From Rhodoferax sediminis (GTDB taxonomy: Bacteria > Pseudomonadota > Gammaproteobacteria > Burkholderiales > Burkholderiaceae_C), in contig NZ_CP035503.1 in assembly GCF_006970865.1 (NCBI RefSeq), positions 1,191,001-1,255,000 on the forward strand: a stretch of DNA of 64,000 bases, written 5' to 3'. Below, in pieces: positions 30,768 through 39,636 of this stretch (positions are counted from its first letter, which is position 1; the number at the start of each line of letters is the position of its first letter). The translations under genes and the position numbers were made by a program. The notes below the pieces were generated by a model. That model had not been told where the DNA came from. It did no database searches and was given only the letters and a program-made list of their open reading frames with translations.

Positions 30768-33750
30768 CGTTTCCCGAAGTGGAAACTTGAGGGTAAATCA
30801 CCTCTTCCATGGCGACCAGGATCAGCGGTTGTGTCTCCATCGCCGAGTCGCCAGCGCCCATGATACGCCGCGCATTCAGGCGCATTTTTTTGGGTCCGAT
30901 ACCTTGAAAGACAGCATCCACCTCGACATCGTCGAAACTGGCACTGCTGCGCAGAATGTTTTCCAGCAATTCGCGCATCGAGGGCGTATCCCATTGGTTG
31001 TTGCCAAGGGCATAGAGAACACGGCCCACCGTCTCTTCGGGCGAGACCCGGAAGAAACGGTAAAACGGACGGCTTGCAGAGATGACCTTCAACGATGCGT
31101 CCAGCACCACGAGCGGTTCGCGCACGGTATCGACAATCGCCTCGGCGAATTTTTTTGCTTCCCGCACCTCCGCCTCGGCCGCGACCCGCTTGCTGATATC
31201 GGTAAAAGTGAGTACCACGCCCTCGATGACGTTGTCCAGGGTTCGATAAGGCTGAATCCGCACCAGATACCAGGTGCCATCGGCAGTGCGCGCCTCGCGC
31301 TCATACGGAACCAAAGTTTCCAACACTGCCTGGGCCCTGTCCAGCAGGTCATCCCCCTCCAGATCGGACTTGATATCGACCAGCGGCCGTCCCACGTCAA
31401 ATGCCACCAGGCGATAAATTCGCGCCGCTTCGCGCGTGAAGCGCCTGATCACCAGATGTTCATTGAGAAAGACGGTACCGACATTGATGTTGTCGAGCAG
31501 GTTTTTCATGTCGTTCTGCATGTCGTTCAGCTGCTCGATCTTGGCCTGCAATTCGGCATTGACCGTGACCAGTTCCTCATTCACCGATTGCAGTTCTTCC
31601 TTCGACGTTTCCAGTTCCTCATTGGTCGACTGGAGTTCTTCGTTGGTCGACTGCATCTCCTCATTGGTCGACTTGAGCTCCTCGTTCGAGGCCTGCTGTT
31701 CTTCGACGGTGGACTGCAGGTTTTCGCGGGTATGGGCCAGCTCGCGTTCCAGTTCCTCAATGCGGCGCAGTTCCCCCGGCTTGGGGGCGGGCTGACGGCG
31801 TTTTGACTTGGCGGGAGGCGCTTTGGAAATATCCTGGAAACTTACCAGCAAATAGCCATTGCCGACATCCTGCATCGGTCGCACGTTGAAGGTTGCCAGA
31901 TAGAAGTCGCCATTGCTCTTGACCGGTAGCTCCCGGCTCAGCGTCGGCGTGCCCCGGCTGCCCGCCTGAATCGCGAGGCGCAGTTCCAATTGCAGGCCTT
32001 CACGCGCCATATCGATCACATTAAGAGTGGCCTGACCGGGCGCGGGGCGCAGGTATTTACCAGTGTCGCCATGGACATAAAGGATGTTGCCCTTCATGTC
32101 CGTCACCACGGAAGCGGGGGCGGACTGAAGCAACAAGCGCTTGGCGAACTCGGCGAAATTGGTTTCCTTGCTTTTCTGCGTGACTTTCTCCGGCGCCTTG
32201 CCGTCGCTGCTGGCTACCCAGGACAAGCCGCGCGCCCTCATCGCAGGAACAGAGGTGGCGTCGTGGATCGCCTGATAAAGCTTCCACTTGCGATTGAGAA
32301 CGGTAAACTGTTCGGAGTGATTGCCGATGCTCTCCGACGGCGAAAGGAACAGGACGCCGCCCGGCCTCAGCGCATAGTGAAAGGCCAGGATGAGGCGATC
32401 CTGCAGCTCGGGCTCGAGGTAGATCATCAGATTGCGGCAACTGAGCAGGTCGAGTTTGGTGAAGGGCGGATCCTTGATGACGTTCTGCACTGCGAACACG
32501 ACCATCTCGCGAATCTCCTTCTTCACGCGGTAGCCGTCCTCCTCCTTGACGAAGAAGCGGCGCAGGTGCTCCGGCGTGACATCCTGGGCAATATTCGCCG
32601 GATACACGCCGGCACGGGCAATGGCAATGGCGTCGTCGTCGAGGTCGGTGGCATAGAGCTGGACCTTGTACTCTTGTTGCGTCCCATCCATGAACTCGCG
32701 CAGCAGGATGGCGATGGAATAGGCCTCCTCGCCGGTGGCGCAGCCGGTCACCCAGACCCGAAACGCATCACCCTCGTGCTTGTCGGCAAACAGCTTGGGC
32801 AGGATTTCAGCTTTCAGCACCGCGAAAGCCTCCGCGTCGCGAAAGAAGCTGGTGACATTGATCAACAGCTCCTTGAACAGCGCTTTGACCTCGGCCGGAT
32901 GCTCCTTGAGGTAACGCGCATAAATTTCCATGTCCTCAATATTTTGCTGTGCCATGCGGCGCACGATGCGCCGACCAATGGTGCTTTTTTTGTAGCCGGA
33001 AAAATCATGGCCGCTGCGGGAACGCAGCAGCATCAAAATGCGGTTAAGGGTGCCCGTCGCCGCAGGCTTTGATGGCGTTTCATCGCAAATGGACAGGGTA
33101 CGTTTGCCGGCCTGCAGAGCTGCTGCCATCTTGTCGACGGGCAGTATCTGCGTGGCATATCCGGCCCGAATGGCGCTGCTGGGCATGCCGTCGTATTTGG
33201 CCGTCGCCGGCTCCTGTACCAGCGTCATGCCACCCGCGCCGAGAATGGCGCGCAGGCCCAGCGTACCGTCGGTGCCGGTACCCGACAGAACAATGCCAAT
33301 CGCCTTTTCGCCCTGGTCTTCCGCCAGCGAGCGCAGAAAGGCGTCGATCGGCATGCGATGGCCACGCGGTTGTTCCGGCAGGCTCAGTTGCAGGACGCCA
33401 TGGAGTATGGCCAGGTCGCGGTTGGGCGGAATGACGTAGACAGAATTTGGCGCCACCTTCATCTGATCCTGTGCTTCGACCACTGGCATCGTCGTCGAGC
33501 GCTGCAAAATCTCATTGAGGATGCTGGCGTGGCTTGGATCGAGATGTTGCACCAGAACGAAAGCCAGACCGCAGTCGGGCGGAACCTGGCGAAAAAACTG
33601 TTCGAAGGCTTCCAGGCCGCCGGCTGAGGCGCCCATACCGACGATGGGGAAGGCGATGCCCCCTTTTTGGGAGTCGTCCAATTTGGATGCGGCCGCGACC
33701 TTTGTTCGACTTTCCCCATGAGTCTTCGGCGTCGCTCGCTTCGTTCCCAT
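30736..33750 (-). CDS. CheB-CheR-PAS hybrid signalling protein
   Basis: A 1004-residue cytosolic protein. A CheB methylesterase domain (about 33-220) carries the Ser-His-Asp triad: GASAGG Ser42, VQHLDPSH His69, SGTGTDG Asp161. A CheR methyltransferase domain (about 235-490) has WVTGCATGEEAYSIA for S-adenosylmethionine and the NVIKDPPF and SCRNLMIYL motifs. Then come a PAS-like domain, a long coiled coil (about 665-740) with repeated STNEEMQS/STNEELQS heptads, and two PAS domains. CheB lacks its usual receiver domain. Such hybrids are known, often next to histidine kinases; their target is unclear because no chemoreceptor gene is nearby. It overlaps the kinase gene that follows. Confidence 0.93.
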   Translation of the reverse strand: MGTKRATPKTHGESRTKVAAASKLDDSQKGGIAFPIVGMGASAGGLEAFEQFFRQVPPDCGLAFVLVQHLDPSHASILNEILQRSTTMPVVEAQDQMKVAPNSVYVIPPNRDLAILHGVLQLSLPEQPRGHRMPIDAFLRSLAEDQGEKAIGIVLSGTGTDGTLGLRAILGAGGMTLVQEPATAKYDGMPSSAIRAGYATQILPVDKMAAALQAGKRTLSICDETPSKPAATGTLNRILMLLRSRSGHDFSGYKKSTIGRRIVRRMAQQNIEDMEIYARYLKEHPAEVKALFKELLINVTSFFRDAEAFAVLKAEILPKLFADKHEGDAFRVWVTGCATGEEAYSIAILLREFMDGTQQEYKVQLYATDLDDDAIAIARAGVYPANIAQDVTPEHLRRFFVKEEDGYRVKKEIREMVVFAVQNVIKDPPFTKLDLLSCRNLMIYLEPELQDRLILAFHYALRPGGVLFLSPSESIGNHSEQFTVLNRKWKLYQAIHDATSVPAMRARGLSWVASSDGKAPEKVTQKSKETNFAEFAKRLLLQSAPASVVTDMKGNILYVHGDTGKYLRPAPGQATLNVIDMAREGLQLELRLAIQAGSRGTPTLSRELPVKSNGDFYLATFNVRPMQDVGNGYLLVSFQDISKAPPAKSKRRQPAPKPGELRRIEELERELAHTRENLQSTVEEQQASNEELKSTNEEMQSTNEELQSTNEELETSKEELQSVNEELVTVNAELQAKIEQLNDMQNDMKNLLDNINVGTVFLNEHLVIRRFTREAARIYRLVAFDVGRPLVDIKSDLEGDDLLDRAQAVLETLVPYEREARTADGTWYLVRIQPYRTLDNVIEGVVLTFTDISKRVAAEAEVREAKKFAEAIVDTVREPLVVLDASLKVISASRPFYRFFRVSPEETVGRVLYALGNNQWDTPSMRELLENILRSSASFDDVEVDAVFQGIGPKKMRLNARRIMGAGDSAMETQPLILVAMEEVIYPQVSTSGNGEQQDGQQVR

Positions 33751-33869
33751 CTGTTTTCCTTGGCCACGATGAATAGTGATGAATGGTATCGCAGCTGTCT
33801 ACGCCGAACGCGGCACGCCGGTCCGGCGCTGGTAGAGTGGAACGCTCTGCATTGCCACGCGAGGAACTC

Positions 33870-34618
33870 ATGAAATCACTCGGGAAGAAGCCTGACGGGC
33901 GGCGGCTCGATCGCGTGAAATCGTCCCTGCTGTGGGCCGGCGACGGGTTCCGCAACATGCACCCGGTGCTGCCGGGTTTGCGCAATCTGGAGGTGCCGCG
34001 CCCGACCTTGAGCGAGTTCCTGTACGGCGGGACCCGGCGCGTGCCGCGCGGGCCGTTGCCCGTCGGTCGATCCGCGGGACGGCTGGCGGCGCCCGCCCGG
34101 CTGGCCGGCCCGAGGCGCTCCCAGCCGGTGCCGATCGCGCTGCGCGAGTTGCCACCCATAGACCTGGTGCTGGTGTCGCACGATCACTACGACCACCTGG
34201 ACTACCCGACCATCCGCGAGCTGGCGCGGCGCGAGGTGCCGTTCGTCACCTCACTGGGCGTCGGCGCCCATCTGGAGGCCTGGGGCGTGCCGGCGCAGCG
34301 CATCACCGAACTCGACTAGGTGGGAGTCGTGCACGCTGCCGAAGGCCGACCTGACCGTCACGGCCGCGCCGTCGCAGCATTTCTCGGGTCGCGGGCTGAA
34401 GGACCGCAACGCAACGCTGTGGTCGTCGCTGGTGATCCGCTCGCCGCGCCATTCGGTGTTTTTCAGTGGCGACACGGGGCTGACTTCCGAGTACGCCACC
34501 ATTCGCGAACGGCTCGGCCCCCTTCGATCTGGTGATGCTGGAGGTGGGCGCTTTCCTGCCGGTGCATTGGGGCACGTTCAGCCTGGCGCGGCACGCGTGG
34601 GATGACCCGGCACGAATG
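33870..34618 (+). pseudogene. MBL-fold metallo-hydrolase (NAPE-PLD/UlaG-like), multiply broken
   Basis: Remains of a metallo-beta-lactamase-fold hydrolase. The 5' part from ATG 33870 (GAGG upstream) has SLLWAGDGFRN, RRVPRGPLPVGR and the metal motif SHDHYDHLD. It hits a stop at 34317-34319, where an extra base turns the expected TGG TGG into TAGG TGG. Another frame continues with WESCTLPKADLTVTAAPSQH, FSGRGLKDRN and VFFSGDTG. An extra C near 34518-34522 shifts it again to FDLVMLEVGAFLPVHWGTFS. There, about 20 residues seem deleted between LEVGA and FLPVHWG. The end is lost. It must be inactive. Confidence 0.82.
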
Positions 34619-34882
34619 TCAGGCCCGCAGCGCAGCGGCGGATGCCGTCCTGGGCCGCACGTTGGCCAGCGTAATACATCAGCCACAGATCGCCACGCCG
34701 AAGAACCAGCCGCAGGTGCCCCACCACGGCAGCAGCAGGTGGGTCAGGTTCGGCCAGATGCTGGACAGCCGCCTCGTCGCGTTTTAGGGCCGGGTAATCT
34801 CTGTGGCGCCGGCGGGCGGATCCAGCAAATAATGGCCCGCGGATTTCCGTTCGTATCCAGGTTTGGTTTTTCAGGAGCAACC

Positions 34883-36139
34883 ATGATGACAATGAAGAAG
34901 CTGATGGCGGGCGTCGTCGCCTGCGCCGCACTGGCGTTGGGGCAGCCCGCGCTGGCGCAGCAAAAGACCGTGCGCATCGGGGCCATTTATCCGCTGAGTG
35001 GCGCCCTGGCGTCCACCGGCGCGGAGATCAAGGCCGCCATCGAGCTGGCGGTGGACATTGTCAACAACCCGCACCCCGAACTCGGCGGCATCCCGCTGGC
35101 GGCCGGTGCTGGCCTGCCCCGTCTCGGCGGCGCCAAGATCGAAGTGGTGTTCGGCGACTCCCAGGGCAAGCCCGAGACCGGCCTGGCCGACGCGCAGCGC
35201 CTGATCGACCAGGACAAGGTGGTGGCGCTGACCGGCGCGTATCAATCGGCGGTGACCAAGACCGCCAGCCGTGTTGCCGAACAGGCCGGCATTCCCTTCC
35301 TGAACGGCGAGTCCAGCAGCCCGGACCTGACCGATCGCGGCTACAAGTGGTTCTTTCGCACGACGCCCAACGACGATACGTTCGTGGACAACATGATGCA
35401 GTTCCTGAACGGCGTGAAGAAGGTGCCGACGAAGAAAATTGCCGTGGTGTACGAGAACACCGACTTCGGCGTGAACACCTACAAGGCGGTCGAGAAATTC
35501 GCCAAGAAGTACAACCGCGAGATCGTCGCCAACATCGCCTACGCGGCGGGGTCGGCATCGGTCACGGCCGAGGTGCAGAAACTGGCGGCCGCCAAGCCCG
35601 ACGTGGCCATCTTTGCCAGCTACACGTCCGACGCCATGCTGTTCGTGCGCACCATGCGCGAGACCAAATACGCGCCGCCCGTGCTGCTGGCCAACGATGC
35701 CGGCTTCATCGATTCGCGTTTCGTGCAGGAAGTGGGCCCGCAGGTGCAGGGCGTGCTGACCCGCGACGTCTGGGGCAATGATCTGGCCAGCGCCAAGCCG
35801 ATCATCAAGACCCTCAATGACATGTACAAGGCCAGGACCGGCAAGGACATGAACGGCAACAATGCGCGCTCGATGCAGGGCGTGCTGGTGCTGGCCGATG
35901 CCATCAACCGCGCCGGCTCGACCGACCCGGAGGCCATCCGCAAGGCGCTTGCCAGCACCAACCTGGCCGAGGCGCAGGTGATCATGCCGTGGGCCGGCGT
36001 CAAGTTCGACGACAAGGGCCAGAACGACAAGGGCTCGGGCCTGATCCTCGAACTCAAGGGCGCCCAGTACCACACGGTCTGGCCCGAGAAGTACAAACTC
36101 GACAGCACGATGCCAACCCTGCCTTTCGGCTGGAAATGA
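34883..36139 (+). CDS. branched-chain amino acid-type ABC transporter substrate-binding protein
   Basis: A 418-residue periplasmic binding protein of the LivK/Peripla_BP_6 family. A signal peptide (MKKLMAGVVACAALALG, then QPALAQ) is followed by TVRIGAIYPLSGALASTG, NGESSSPDLTDRGYKWFFRT and VAVVYENTDFGVNTY-like segments typical of the family. ATG 34883 is five bases after AGGAG; ATGs at 34886 and 34892 are alternatives. It is the first gene of a five-gene set with livH, livM, livG and livF. The ligand may be an amino acid, amide or aromatic acid; sequence alone does not decide. Confidence 0.94.
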   Translation: MMTMKKLMAGVVACAALALGQPALAQQKTVRIGAIYPLSGALASTGAEIKAAIELAVDIVNNPHPELGGIPLAAGAGLPRLGGAKIEVVFGDSQGKPETGLADAQRLIDQDKVVALTGAYQSAVTKTASRVAEQAGIPFLNGESSSPDLTDRGYKWFFRTTPNDDTFVDNMMQFLNGVKKVPTKKIAVVYENTDFGVNTYKAVEKFAKKYNREIVANIAYAAGSASVTAEVQKLAAAKPDVAIFASYTSDAMLFVRTMRETKYAPPVLLANDAGFIDSRFVQEVGPQVQGVLTRDVWGNDLASAKPIIKTLNDMYKARTGKDMNGNNARSMQGVLVLADAINRAGSTDPEAIRKALASTNLAEAQVIMPWAGVKFDDKGQNDKGSGLILELKGAQYHTVWPEKYKLDSTMPTLPFGWK

Positions 36140-36184
36140 ACCGGGGCACGGAGCTATCCGTGAAACCGGCCGCAGGAGAGTGGC

Positions 36185-37036
36185 GTGTTTGAAGCGCTTG
36201 CCGCCGGCCTTTTCAATGGCCTGATCTATGCAGCGGTGGCGGTCGGGCTGGCGCTGATCTGGGGCATCACCGATGTCCTCAATTTTGCGCACGGCGAGTT
36301 CCTGATGCTGGGCATGTACGCCGCCTACTGGATGTTCACGCTGGGCCACCTCGACCCCCTGTTTTCCGCGCCATTGGTGGCCTGTGTGCTCGGATTCGTC
36401 GGCTTCATGACCTATGCCCTGATCATCCGCCGCCTGCAGAAGGGGCCCGCCATGGCCGCCATTCTGGCGACCTTCGGGCTGGGCCTGGTGCTGCGGCAGC
36501 TGGCCTTCATATTCTTCAGTCCCGACTACCGCAGCCTGCCCGACACGCTGGTCTCCGGCAGCATCAGCCTGGCCGGTATCTCTACTGGGCGGCCGCAGGT
36601 CGTTACCGGCATCGTGGCGCTTGTGGTCATCGTCGCGCTGTTTTTTCTGGTGTACCGCACGCGCTGGGGCCATGCGCTGCAAGCGGTGGCCGAAGACCGC
36701 CAGGTCGCCGCGCTGGTGGGCATTGCGCCCGACCGCGTCAACGCGCAGGTCTGGGTGCTGGGCAGCGCCGTCGTCGGCCTGGCCGGCGCGCTGCTCACCA
36801 CCTTTTTCTACGTGTTCCCGTCGGTCGGCACGGTGTTTGGCTTGATGGCGTTTGTCGCGGTCTGCATGGGCGGCTTTGGTTCCCTGCCCGGTGCGTTCAT
36901 CGCCGGGATTTTGATCGGCATCATCGAGGCGATGACCGGCTATTTCGTGGAACCGGCTCTGAAGACCGTCAGCGTCTTCATCGTGTTCGTGCTGGTTCTG
37001 TGGTACCGGCCGCGTGGCCTGTTCGGGCGGTGGTGA
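36185..37036 (+). CDS. livH: branched-chain amino acid-type ABC transporter permease LivH
   Basis: A 283-residue inner-membrane permease with about eight hydrophobic helices. Family marks are GLIYAAVAVGLALIWGITDV, LNFAHGEFLMLG near the N terminus and the EAA-like segment AVAEDRQVAALVGIAPDRVN that contacts the ATPases. It starts at GTG 36185 after AGGAG and ends one base before the livM ATG. It pairs with LivM to form the membrane channel. Confidence 0.95.
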   Translation: MFEALAAGLFNGLIYAAVAVGLALIWGITDVLNFAHGEFLMLGMYAAYWMFTLGHLDPLFSAPLVACVLGFVGFMTYALIIRRLQKGPAMAAILATFGLGLVLRQLAFIFFSPDYRSLPDTLVSGSISLAGISTGRPQVVTGIVALVVIVALFFLVYRTRWGHALQAVAEDRQVAALVGIAPDRVNAQVWVLGSAVVGLAGALLTTFFYVFPSVGTVFGLMAFVAVCMGGFGSLPGAFIAGILIGIIEAMTGYFVEPALKTVSVFIVFVLVLWYRPRGLFGRW

Positions 37037-37037
37037 A

Positions 37038-38003
37038 ATGAGCCGCCCCTCCCTTTCGCGGCTGCCGCTGCTGGCGGCCGTGGTCCTCGCAGCGCTGCTG
37101 GCGCTGGTGCCCATGGTGGTGAAGGATTCCTTCACCATTCAGGTGCTGCTGCTGGCCATCATGTTCGGCGCGCTGGGTGCCTCGTGGAATCTGGTCGGTG
37201 GTTTTCTGGGCCGCATTTCGTTCGGGCACAGCGTATTCGTCGGGATCGGCGGCTACACCACGCTGCTGTTGCTGCACCATTTGAAGATCACGCCGTTGAT
37301 CGGCATTCCGGTGGGCGGCCTGATCGCGGGCGCCATGGCCTACCTGGTCGGCGGTCCCACCTTGCGGCTGTCGGGCCATTATTTTGCGATGGCGACGATC
37401 GCCTTGCTGCAGATCGGCCTGATTCTGGTCACCAACTGGCAGTGGGCCGGCGGCGCCGTGGGCATGGAGGCGCCGATCGCCAGCGCGCCCTGGATGCTGC
37501 TGTTTCGCACCAAGGTGCCGTACTACTGGATCGCCGTCGCGCTGGCGCTGCTGACCTTTGTGGCAACCCATTTCCTGGTGCACTCGAAAAGCGGCTTTTA
37601 CTGGCGCGCCATCAACGGCGATGAGGCGGCCGCGCGCAGCCTGGGGGTGCCGGCCGAGCGCTACAAGATGCGGGCGTTCGTGCTGTCCGCCGTCATGACC
37701 GGCATCTGGGGCGGCTTTTTCGCCATGTATGTCGGCTTCATCGATCCCGATTCGATGTTCAACCTGACGTTCTCGGTGCAGATCGTGCTGGTGGCGATCC
37801 TGGGTGGTGTCGGGACGCTGTCCGGGCCGTGGCTGGGCGCCGCGCTGCTCATTCCGCTGTCGGAAGGTACGCGCGTGTTGTGGGGCAGTTCGGGCAAGGG
37901 CCTGGACCTGCTGGTTTTCGGCCTCGCCATCTTGCTGGTGACGATGTTCCTGCCGGGTGGTCTGGTTACGCTTCGGAGGCGTCGTGGCGCTGCTGGACGT
38001 TAA
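37038..38003 (+). CDS. livM: branched-chain amino acid-type ABC transporter permease LivM
   Basis: A 321-residue inner-membrane permease. Typical segments are ASWNLVGGFLGRISFGHSVF, GPTLRLSGHYFAMATIAL, and the ATPase-contact loop AINGDEAAARSLGVPAERYK; it ends with FLPGGLVTLRRRRG. The start ATG 37038 is one base past the livH stop; an earlier in-frame start lies inside livH and is not needed. Its end overlaps livG by 20 bases. Confidence 0.95.
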   Translation: MSRPSLSRLPLLAAVVLAALLALVPMVVKDSFTIQVLLLAIMFGALGASWNLVGGFLGRISFGHSVFVGIGGYTTLLLLHHLKITPLIGIPVGGLIAGAMAYLVGGPTLRLSGHYFAMATIALLQIGLILVTNWQWAGGAVGMEAPIASAPWMLLFRTKVPYYWIAVALALLTFVATHFLVHSKSGFYWRAINGDEAAARSLGVPAERYKMRAFVLSAVMTGIWGGFFAMYVGFIDPDSMFNLTFSVQIVLVAILGGVGTLSGPWLGAALLIPLSEGTRVLWGSSGKGLDLLVFGLAILLVTMFLPGGLVTLRRRRGAAGR

Positions 38004-38706
38004 AGGCCTGAGCAAGCGCTTTGGCGGGCTGGTGGCCAACAAGGACATCAGCCTGGCGGTGGAGCCCGGCGAGATCCTGGCCATCATCGGACCCAACGGT
38101 GCCGGTAAAAGCACGCTGTTCAACGGCCTGGTGGGCCATCATGCGCCGACCTCCGGCAGCGTGACGTTCAACGGCCAATCCATGCTCGGACTGGCGCCGG
38201 AGCAGGTCGCCGCGATGGGGCTGGTGCGCACCTACCAGATTCCGCGCAGCTTCGGCCAGATGACCGTGCTGGAAAACACCATGGTGGGCGCGTTGCTGCG
38301 CCATCCCAAACTGGCCGATGCGCGCGAAGCGTCCGAGCGCGTGCTGGAACTGGTGGGCCTGCGCGAGCGCACGGACGTGCGTGCGGCGGAGCTGAACGTG
38401 GCGGGCCAAAAGCGCGTGGAGCTGGCGCGCGCACTGGCCACGGAACCGAAAATGCTGCTGCTCGACGAGGTGGCCGGCGGGTTGAATCCGAGCGAGGCGA
38501 TTGCCTTGACCGAGATATTGCGCGGCATTCACGCCGCCGGGGTCACCCTGATCATTGTCGAGCATGTGCTGGAGGTGGTGATGCGTCTGGCGCACCGCGT
38601 GCTGGTGCTCAATTTCGGGCAGATGATCGCCGAGGGCGCGCCGCAGGACATCGTGCGCAATCCGGCCGTGATCGAAGCGTATTTAGGAAGGAAGCACCGT
38701 GCCTGA
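37984..38706 (+). CDS. livG: branched-chain amino acid-type ABC transporter ATP-binding protein LivG
   Basis: A 240-residue ABC ATPase. Walker A is GPNGAGKST, Walker B MLLLDEVAGGLNP, with the H-loop in IIVEHVLEVV. The signature region reads LNVAGQKRVELARA rather than the common LSYGQ form, a variant found in some LivG-type subunits. GTG 37984 has GGAGG four bases upstream and lies 20 bases inside livM; the longer open frame is not supported. It overlaps livF by eight bases. Confidence 0.94.
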   Translation: MALLDVKGLSKRFGGLVANKDISLAVEPGEILAIIGPNGAGKSTLFNGLVGHHAPTSGSVTFNGQSMLGLAPEQVAAMGLVRTYQIPRSFGQMTVLENTMVGALLRHPKLADAREASERVLELVGLRERTDVRAAELNVAGQKRVELARALATEPKMLLLDEVAGGLNPSEAIALTEILRGIHAAGVTLIIVEHVLEVVMRLAHRVLVLNFGQMIAEGAPQDIVRNPAVIEAYLGRKHRA

Positions 38707-39418
38707 GGCGATGCTGACGGTCGAGGACCTGCACGTGGCCTATGGCGGCGTGCAGGCCGTGCGCGGCATTTCACTGGAAGTGCGCACCGGCGAGGTTGCG
38801 GCCTTGCTGGGCGCCAACGGCGCGGGCAAGTCCAGCACCTTGCTGGCCATCGTCGGGTCGGTCAAACCGGCAGGCGGGCGCGTGACGTTCGAAGGGCAGG
38901 ACATCACCGGCCAGCCGCCCGAGGTGTTGATCAGGAAAGGCATCGCCATGATCCCCGAGGGCGCGCGCGTGTTTGCGCGCCAGCCCGTGGAGCAGAACCT
39001 GCGCCTGGGCGCCTACATCCTGCGCGACGAAGCCGTGTATCGGCAGCGCCTGCAGCGGGTCTACAAACTTTTCCCGCGCCTGCTGGAGCGGCGCGAGCAG
39101 TTGGCCGGCACCATGTCGGGCGGCGAACGCCAGATGCTGGCCATCGGCCGCGCGCTCATGAGCGGACCGCGCCTGCTGCTGATCGACGAACCCAGCCTGG
39201 GCCTGTCGCCCATCCTGATCGAGCAGGTGTTCGATGCGCTGGTGGCGCTGAACCGGCAGGACGGCCTGGCCGTGCTGCTGGTCGAGCAGAACATGGCGCA
39301 GGCGCTCGAAGTGGCGGCGCGCGCGTATGTAATGCAAAGCGGGCGCATCGCCATCGAAGGCACGGCCGCCGACCTGGCCGCGTCCGACGAAGTTCGCAGG
39401 GCGTATCTCGGGATGTAG
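38699..39418 (+). CDS. livF: branched-chain amino acid-type ABC transporter ATP-binding protein LivF
   Basis: A 239-residue ABC ATPase and last gene of the operon. It has Walker A GANGAGKSS, the signature MSGGERQMLAIGRALM, Walker B LLLIDEPSLGLSP, and the LivF-type stretch IPEGARVFARQPVEQNLRLG. GTG 38699 overlaps livG by eight bases, indicating coupled translation. LivG and LivF would power transport by the LivHM channel. Confidence 0.95.
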   Translation: MPEAMLTVEDLHVAYGGVQAVRGISLEVRTGEVAALLGANGAGKSSTLLAIVGSVKPAGGRVTFEGQDITGQPPEVLIRKGIAMIPEGARVFARQPVEQNLRLGAYILRDEAVYRQRLQRVYKLFPRLLERREQLAGTMSGGERQMLAIGRALMSGPRLLLIDEPSLGLSPILIEQVFDALVALNRQDGLAVLLVEQNMAQALEVAARAYVMQSGRIAIEGTAADLAASDEVRRAYLGM

Positions 39419-39458
39419 ATGAAAAATGGCTACAGCCCTTGTTTTTCAATGGTTTGAT

Positions 39459-39475
39459 GCTATGAATCCAGTAGC
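39459..39475. repeat. GCTAT-N7-GTAGC extragenic element, copy 1
   Basis: GCTATGAATCCAGTAGC lies about 40 bases past the livF stop within a 218-base gap before the convergent MFS gene. The arms GCTAT and GTAGC pair with one wobble. The same architecture recurs at 52474. It may be a dispersed Comamonadaceae-type repeat. The rest of the gap (to 39636) is GC-rich with no recognised feature. Confidence 0.35.
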
Positions 39476-39636
39476 AAATGGGCCGCCCGACCCAGGCCGC
39501 CATACCAAACCCCGGCGCCGGCGGCCGCCACTGAAAGCAGGCGCGGGCGGCGGTGAGTGAGCACTGCGCGCTTGCCGTTTCGAAATGGCAGCAGGTCGCA
39601 AGCCTTGCGTCGACGACCGCTTCGGGCGCATTGCGG

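Noticed and set aside
34871..37138. A 755-codon minus-strand frame across the binding-protein and livH genes
   Set aside because: It runs across two well-supported plus-strand genes and has low-complexity His/Arg/Asp composition.
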